DNA of 64,000 nucleotides from Chrysoperla carnea (Eukaryota; Arthropoda; Insecta; Neuroptera; Chrysopidae): NCBI RefSeq assembly GCF_905475395.1, contig NC_058339.1, positions 80,008,520 to 80,072,519 of the forward strand, read 5' to 3'. Shown piece by piece: positions 56,463 to 64,000 of this stretch (position 1 is its first letter; each line of letters starts with the position of its first letter). The notes under the pieces were generated by a model. It saw only the letters and a program-made list of their open reading frames with translations, ran no database searches and was not told where the DNA came from. The position numbers and the translations under genes were made by a program.

Positions 56463-58122
56463 GTAAAACTCTCGAATACTTTGTTGCTAGCCTTCGTACC
56501 ATTTGTCGTGGAAGCTTAATTATTAAAGCATGAAATATAATTTCATATTTTTCTAATGTATTACCAAATCAGCCATGACTTTATTGTTAATATGCCTTAC
56601 AATTACAACAACAACAAGAAACTAAAAGTGATTTATTATGCACTTTTAAAAATATACACAAAACCCTTATTGAAGTTAATGGCTGTTTATTACGAAACGA
56701 AATAAAAAAAGGTATGTACATACCTTCACATAGAAATTAAAAACTTAATGACTCAACTAAATTAGAAAGAACATCTTCATTTTAAGCATGACCCATAATG
56801 TGAACAGGAAACAAATAAAAAATGTTATGGAAGCACCACATTACTTCCTTGTCTTTAACTAAAAACTTATCAAAATGGATTCCACCCATGATAGATATTT
56901 AGTTTTAAAAATAGGATAATACTATTTTTATTTAAAAATGATTTCATGTATTAATCTTTCTCTGTTTACCCCGTTAACATTTGTGGAAAATAGAAGTTTA
57001 GTGTTGTTTGTGTTATGGAAGTGTAAGTAGGACGTATTTTTTGAAAAAGAAATTAGTTTTGATGTTGTCTTGGAAGCGGTTATTTACATGAAATCATTTA
57101 TACCTAAAAATACCAAGAACCAGTATTTAAAATTAAAAAAAAAAAAAATTTTGATTTCTGAGTGAAAACTTTGGAACAACTTTTTTTTAATTTTTTAATT
57201 AATTATGTTATTAATAATTGCTTTATTTAAAAATTGCTGAGCATTGTGGTCCGGCCACATTAATTATTAATGCAGTAAAAAAAATTGTCTAGAAACACAT
57301 TTGATATTTGTTTGATTTTTAGCTTTTATTCAGTTTTTAAATATTTTTTCCTATGAGAACTTCGGGATAAAAAGCATGTAGAAGCACTTATGGTTATAGA
57401 CACAAGGACCTGTCAAAATTTTAAGCCAATTCATTGACTACGATTTGACTTTTGCCGCCATAAACAAACAAAAGCTAAATTAAATAAATGTATAACAGCA
57501 CGCAATGTTCTCAAACGGTTGTATTATTCTAATTGTCATGTTGAAACTAATTAGAGGGAATTCATATGTGCTAAAGTGGATATTTCAAAGGCAACCCAAC
57601 ACTGAATGTACGTATTGTAATTTTCACAAATGCAATACATCCTTTACTTGTTACAAGGAAGTATAGATAAAGATATACATTCACTACTTGTTACACATTT
57701 AAAAAAACACAACTAATAAATTAATATATTTCTCTCTACTAACACGTTTTTTGTTATTAGTTTTTTCCTGGAAAAAAGGGAAAAAACCCAATCTCACTCC
57801 TACATCCCTTTCAAACCAAATAGAAAACATTAAATTCATTAAATTTTTTATACCAGTGTGTACATACATACAAAGCTTCTCTATCCAGTACTTGTAGCAA
57901 TTTAGTTTTAAGCATGATGTAGGGATAAAAGTTTTATTATTTCGTTTTTGATGGCGTCGGGTGGACGTTTGACATTCATCGGGCATAGCAATTTTATAGC
58001 CCACTCTAAATTTTATTTCAACAAAAGTTAAATATTTGTATCTGTAAATAAGATATTCAAATTTAAATAAAATCTTAAATCACTAGTAATCGGATGTACC
58101 TAATTATGTAATTACTAAAAAC
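56463..58122. other. AT-rich DNA, no gene seen
   Basis: The minus-strand frame at 57699-58004 begins with a weak start and looks accidental. Nothing else supported. Confidence 0.4.
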
Positions 58123-58195
58123 AGCGCTGGATTAACCAGGGGGATAGCGGGGGCTTCAGCGCTGGACCCCACAGACTCCAGGAGTCTCACATACT
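58123..58195. mobile_element. GC-rich transposon end (hAT-like?)
   Basis: 'cagcgctggattaacc' and 'gggggcttcagcgctggacc' resemble the terminal region of insect hAT-type elements, where CAG..GGATTAA..GGGGC ends are common. The GC content is sharply above the surroundings. No partner end was found. Confidence 0.3.
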
Positions 58196-58699
58196 ATTAG
58201 AAAAATTGACAAAAAGAAAAAAACTAATGAACAATAATAAAAATACTTAGTGACAATTTCTAATTCTACTTTACCTGAAAACTTTCCATAGAAAATGGAT
58301 TAAGTTTATATTATGGTCATGTAAAAGTAATTCGATAATTACACACATTTGTAAATTGTATACCTATTGTCGCTATATCTTGGATTTTGACAAACATTGG
58401 TCGAATCTTTCATTCTTGTTAATCTAATATATGCTTTATCTCTCTTTTCCGTTTAAATTTGTGTTTGTATACTCTGTAAAGGTGTATATAATTCCGTCAC
58501 ATAATGGTCCTTAATACTGTTTATACTAGTTAATATAATCTTTTAAGCATACCACGGCTTATTTAATTTGATGATAGAATCAATGAAACCCGTTCTTAGT
58601 TATGTTTGATAAAAATTGGGCCAGTCGTCAAATCGGTTAAAATAAAATTAAAAGATAAAATTTGTGTTCCTTATATCTGTCGATTGAAGATTGGTCGCT

Positions 58700-59503
58700 C
58701 AATTGTTCTTCAATTCAGCTATTCAATCTGGGCACAGAATGATCTGATGCGGGTTATTCAAAGCGTACTTTAGCGGATTTTTTCATAAAGTATAAAAAAT
58801 CGGATTTTTTCATAACGTTAGTTAGTAGCTTAAACCAGTCTCTGTGCCAAATGTGGAAACCATTGAGTTGAATTTTTGAAAAATATTGCATTTTCGTTAA
58901 ATTTGACCAAAAATTTGAAATTATAACCCAAAATTAGTTAGTTATTATAACATACTTGTTTTATTGAAAAAGGATGAAATTTAGGTGTGATAGGGCGAAA
59001 AATTATTTTTTTTATTTTAATGTTGTCATAAAGTATAAAAAATCAATTTTTTGGATATCTTGGCCCAATTTTGTTCGATTTGAATAAAAAAGTTTTTGAA
59101 ACCCAATAATTTTGGGCTGTATATCCCATTTTGTTGTTAATTACTCGCTTACACTAGTCCTTGTTCCAAATGTGGAAGTCATGAATATGAATTTTGAAAA
59201 GATTGGGCCAATTAGTGGAAAAAAATACTTATTTTATTAAAATAGCATAAAATTTGGATGTGATAGAGAAAAATTTGATTTTTAATTTTAATGATGTCAT
59301 AAAAATTTGAATGAATTTTTTTTTGAAATCCTCCAATTTTTGATACGAAGTAGGGTACTTTGTATCCGTAGTAAGAACCGCAAATAACTGACAACTATCT
59401 GACTCATGTGTTAAAAAAACGGTATGTTATGGTGAGGCTATCAAAATCAGACAGTCACTTAAAGGGTCCGTCAATTGTTCTTCAATTCAGCTATACAATC
59501 TAC
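58700..59503. repeat. Diverged ~270-bp tandem duplication flanked by direct repeats
   Basis: Two units (about 58830-59050 and 59150-59330) share 'ccaaatgtggaa', 'gttttattgaaaaagg..gaaatttaggtgtgatag' in degraded form, and 'tgtcataaa'. The set is bounded by direct copies of 'caattgttcttcaattcagc' at 58700 and 59472. Confidence 0.5.
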
Positions 59504-62500
59504 AATCTTTTTATAAGTTGATCACTTTCAAAAGAGGTTATTGAGGCTCAAAATAAAAACAAAACGGTACAGGATATCTTTGGATTTCATTTTTATTTTA
59601 GACATTCGATCCTCATAGAGGGTTCAACAAGATTACTTAATATTATAAAAAAATATAATCAATTTGCACTTACAACAAAACATACCGAACTATTAATTTT
59701 TACGGATGTAAACATAATTAATGAACATTAATCTTAACTCTAACCAACCAAAAACGAGCTTCATCGACTTTTTCCTTATTCTACGTTTAAGAGACAATAC
59801 GATGTTTCATAATCTAAAAAGTCCTATTAACATCTCTTACCGTTTTGTTTTTATTTTAATTAAAAAAAATAGAGGCTGATTTAACATCTACTTCTAATCT
59901 TAACACAACAATATGTGCCACACTGTGAAATGGATGTTTTCCTGTGTATTAATACTATTTCACACGTTTTATTCCCAAATGATTTTTTATTTTTTTCACA
60001 TTAAACCTTTGCAATAATATTATCTACCATCACTGTTTGTACGGTTTCCTAGATATATATACTTCCTTCTATCTGTATCTGTTCATATATATCTACTTTT
60101 TATATTTTCTAGATTAAGATTGTCGACTTCATCAATACCTGGCTGGCTGGCTATTTATAACTATACGTGCTTAGATATATTTTATTTAATATTTTATTTT
60201 GGTTTTTATTATATATATCTTTCTTCTGCAATCCTTTATTATAGCGGTTTAAGAGGACATTGAAATATATCGGCTATTAAATTTTATATCAATGATTTTC
60301 ATAGCAATTTTGGTTGGTTTGGTTTGGTTGGTTCGTCTGTTAGAAATTTGATTAAAGGTTTTTACGTCATACAGTTTCTATCGACAAAATCATTAATCTG
60401 TGAAATGACTAGGCTGTTAAAAGTCTATTAGACTATTAAACATACATTTGAATAGTATTGCTGTTAATGACTATGGTTTCTTGATATGCGTCTATTTATT
60501 TAACGTCTACTGAAACTCAATTTAAACATGTTATCTTAATTCTATTTTTAAGCATCGGTCACATTGCAAAATGTTGCATCGCATTGCTTACTTGCTCTAG
60601 AAAGTATAACTTTTAACTCCCAATTCGAATTGGTCTTCTCAAATAACGAAAAACCATACGATTTGTAGCTCCAAAGCTTTTTGTAGGCATAAAAACTTCT
60701 CTAATATGTAGAAAGTCAATTTACGTCTGTTTACAAGAGCTCGAATTTAATAGCTAGAAATATTGGCGAACTATCCCAGTTTGTAGTTTCGGTTTTATTC
60801 ACACGATTGAGATTTAGGTTGCAAGCCAGTTCGAAACTAGCTTGATGCAAACTAGTTTACGACCAAAGGGTCTCAACTTTTATCAAAAAATTTGTTTCTT
60901 GAGAAAACATCCAACCCTGACAAATGTATTAAGAGTTAAAATTTGCTGGAGTTAACGGATAATTCAAAATAATGTTTCAAAATTGATGAAGTTTAGGAAA
61001 TGATTTGTATAAAATTTTGACCATTAGATTTAAAAAAATTTTACAACAAAAAATACTTCGAGAATATAAACAAAAATATCTTTGACTAAATACCTAGACA
61101 TTGTTCTATCAAAAAATTTTCAATTATTAAATGAAAATTTATAGCATGCAAAACGAGATGTTTGATTAAAATAGAATTTGATGTAGTAAAGAAAAAATTA
61201 ATATTCGAAATACGAATGAAAATTGAAAGAAATATTACTTGTTTGATATATAAATAAGAAAAAAACTAGATTTATACATTTTTACGAGATACAATTTATT
61301 TCATTTACAAATTAAAAAATAAATAAAAAAAGAGATAAAAAAAATTAAAATCGAGACAGCATGAATAAATTGTTTCTACTAAAGGCTCTTAGTTTCTAAA
61401 AGTAACTTAATGTTTCCAATAAATTACTCCAAATATTTTGTTTCCATTATATTTTTTATCGCTCAACATGTTTTTTTTTTTAAATGAAGGTTCGTCAGGA
61501 AAACATTTGAACTTTTTATTCCTTTTACAATCGATCTTGAATTTTCAATTGCAATGACAACACTTTGAGTCTTGAGTTATATGAGAGTAGCGCAAAGCAC
61601 TTCACTTCTCTACGCTCAAATTGAGCATTAGTAGAGTCCAAAATGACCAAAAATAACAAAGTTTTCTGCCTTCAATGCCAGCAAATATTGTGTCTTTTTA
61701 GCGAAACAAATGTCTATGAATCCTCGTAGTTGAAGACGAATACATTAGTGTAGATGACCAGCATTATATTACTTCTGTTTTATCGGCCTTAATCTCCCTT
61801 ATTTAATCCTTATTTAATCTCCCAGGGATTTATACGGAATCCTAAATGGTTGAACAAACACGAAACGAAACAAAAAAAAAAAAAACTGGAATATTGAATG
61901 AGTTTACCGATTACATACAGTAGTCGTTTTGTAGTCGTTTAGAGGTATGCAGATTAAAAAACTACTACCAATTCATTTAAATTTGTTCTCATCTGATTTT
62001 CAAAATAAAATAAAAAGCAAAACGAACCATGTAACAAATAAAATTCCTCTTAATTTTCACAATACAAGTTGAGTGTCTGACTGACTGACTAACGAACTGA
62101 CTTCAAACAGAGACTGAATGAACCAATGATTTTTATATGTATTTTACATGTACGAACAAATATCGTGGGCTAAGAAGATTAATCGGTTTTTTTTACCATC
62201 TTCTTCTCGCACTTATGTTGATATTTATTTATCTTTGCCAAGGTCTTTTCTCAGTACCATACATAGTGAATCGGAAGGATGCTATCAAATAAAATAAAAA
62301 AAATCAAATCAAAAAACTATCCCGTAACATTTGCTGCCCGGCAATCCAACGTGGCTGACAACAAAATTTAAGACCCTACTAATAGGCTGTTGACTAAATT
62401 TTTTTATCACTTCCAGTGAAGAATTCTCATTGCACGGGCAGAAAAGTGAAGTTGGCTTTTGAAAATCTTTAGAAGTACGCAAAATATGAACGTTTAAATT

Positions 62501-62663
62501 TCCTAATTAAACAAAGAGGAAGATATAGGTTAGTGGCGTAATTGCCCGATATCACCATAGAGATACATATAAAATACATATAAAACTTGGTTTTGATAAA
62601 AAGAGATGGGTAACAATCTTTGAATGCTTATAAATTCTTTGTTTTTTAATCAATTTTAATTTC
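59504..62663. other. AT-rich DNA, no gene seen
   Basis: No frame above 60 codons in 3.1 kb. The strand-asymmetric, repeat-poor sequence could be an intron or long UTR of a gene outside the window, but nothing shows it. Confidence 0.35.
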
Positions 62664-62664
62664 A

Positions 62665-62880
62665 GTTTCAAATTTTGTCATGATATCAAGTCCAGTTTTA
62701 CATATTTATGGATATCATGGCCAATTCGACATCAGGAAACTACCGTATTGCGTACCGCATCTTTTGGTCGCTGACTCGCGAACTCCAACTTTTATCTTAC
62801 TTCAATTATTTCTAAAAATATATACAACGAACTATAAAGGACCATATGAAATGCATTTTGCATATAAAAAGATAGCCTAA
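62665..62880 (+). other. Possible exon, doubtful
   Basis: A pyrimidine-rich stretch and CAG ('tttaatttcag') precede an open frame to 62880, with MISSPVLHIYGYHGQFDIRK then LPYCVPHLLVADSRTPTF in its first half. Codon choice is less AT-driven than in chance frames nearby, but there is no family resemblance and no partner. Confidence 0.2.
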
Positions 62881-64000
62881 ACATATTCAAATATTCCTAC
62901 TCAAAAAGTATAAAAATAACTATAGCCTAAACATATTCCAATTTTACCTGTCGAATAAGATTGATAATCGCAATTAGATTTCTAAGCTACTGGAAAGTTG
63001 CTAAGCTGCCTCTTTGTTGTTATTTTGAATCGCTTCTTCCGATTCACTCTATATAAATTAAGATTTTGTAATACATCACACAATTTGGATTGGATAATTT
63101 TCCAATTATTATTTCCAATTGTAATTAACTTTTTGTCTTTATATCTAATCCAATCTGTGTGCATAATTATGTCTCCAAAAATTTGTCACTTATAATAAAA
63201 TAATAGGAATCTAAATAATAGGTACGACCGAAAACGGAAAGTACTGGGGGACAATAGTCACTCCAAGATTAATTGTTTGTTAATAATTTAAAGCGTCAAA
63301 AAAAAAAGAAACACGGTGTAATAGAAACAGACAAATAACAATCTCTAAATGCGGAAACTGGAAAATATAATTCCATAAATTAATTACGGTAAACAAAGTC
63401 TATTTTATTTTTGTAAATGATTTACGATTATTATGTTTCGTAATTCAAAAAACCATATTTTACGGGTATAACTATGTTAAATTATAATAAAAAATATTAA
63501 CAAATCTGATGTAAATATCACACAACCTCAGTGTACTAATATGTACCCATAAATTTTTGTTTATAAGGATCAATTTAAATATCCATAGTGTAATGTGACT
63601 TTGTCAGTTCGACAAATATTTTTGCCTTAACATTTACAAGTTCAATAAATAATCAGCTTACATCTCGTTTTATCTCGTTAATTGTTCTTTGGGAAATTTT
63701 TTTCCAATAAATGCCACAGTATTATTGGGAAATCTATGCATAGAGGTTGTTAAAAAGCATACATAATTTGTACGTATATAACGTGTTAATACAATTATTT
63801 AAAATGAAAAACCTATTTTGGTGTAAATAATAAGTAGAGAAATAAAATTCTCAAAATTACCAAACCGTAAATAATCTCATTAAAATGGTAATATCATTTA
63901 TATACCTACCGTACATGTAAATATATTACATATTTTTGAAATTATTCAATATTTCATACACCCGAAACGAAAATCTCGTTGAAAAATCAACAATAAATAC
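62881..64000. other. AT-rich DNA, no gene seen
   Basis: Two overlapping opposite-strand frames at 62982-63195 are accidental. Nothing supported to the window end. Confidence 0.4.

Noticed and set aside
57699-58004. 101-codon minus-strand frame as a gene
   Set aside because: Weak start, mixed low-information composition and no family resemblance.
1-64000. CRISPR arrays, operons or ribosome binding sites
   Set aside because: The sequence is eukaryotic (spliced genes, SINE/LINE content); no regularly spaced repeat-spacer array was seen.

Overview
The window is AT-rich nuclear DNA from an animal, most likely an insect. It has GT-AG introns, AATAAA signals, dense hairpin-type DNA transposons and decayed non-LTR retrotransposons with TAACCTAACC-like or (TTA)n tails. 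A sap-feeding hemipteran would fit a tandem family of small secreted cysteine proteins, but that placement is inference. There is no bacterial or organelle signal, and no housekeeping gene was recognised. Most open frames over 60 codons are chance frames in AT-rich DNA.

The centre of interest is 12.6-33.4 kb, all on the minus strand. I rebuilt by eye a tandem array of six related four-exon genes, called A to F here from low to high coordinate: A 12626-14073, B 14747-16494, C 23477-24632, D 26595-28114 (first exon not found), E 28614-31219 and F 32160-33338. Each complete gene starts with a small exon that is essentially a signal peptide. Two small cysteine-bearing exons and a longer terminal exon follow. 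Every intron is phase 1. The mature proteins share six cysteines in the order C1-X16..20-C2-X5-C3-X14..26-C4-X4-C5-X17..38-C6. Only the C2-X5-C3 and C4-X4-C5 spacings are fixed, and each of these short links is split by an intron. The rest of the protein is highly diverged and the C-terminal tails differ completely. I do not recognise the family. The spacing does not fit odorant-binding proteins (C2-X3-C3, C5-X8-C6) or chemosensory proteins (four cysteines). Decay is visible: C has lost a tail to a frameshift, D has no findable first exon, and 7 kb of transposon debris separates B from C.

Region by region: 1-12.5 kb is AT-rich DNA with several inverted-repeat elements. 12.6-16.5 kb holds genes A and B. 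16.5-23.4 kb holds a pogo-like transposase relic, repeats, a hairpin element and a short tandem array. 23.4-33.4 kb holds genes C to F with transposons in their introns. 33.4-64 kb has no convincing complete gene. It contains a LINE 3' end, a tRNA-derived SINE, dispersed repeat pairs, inverted-repeat elements and a few isolated coding-like islands that may be retroelement relics or lone exons of a host gene with very long introns.
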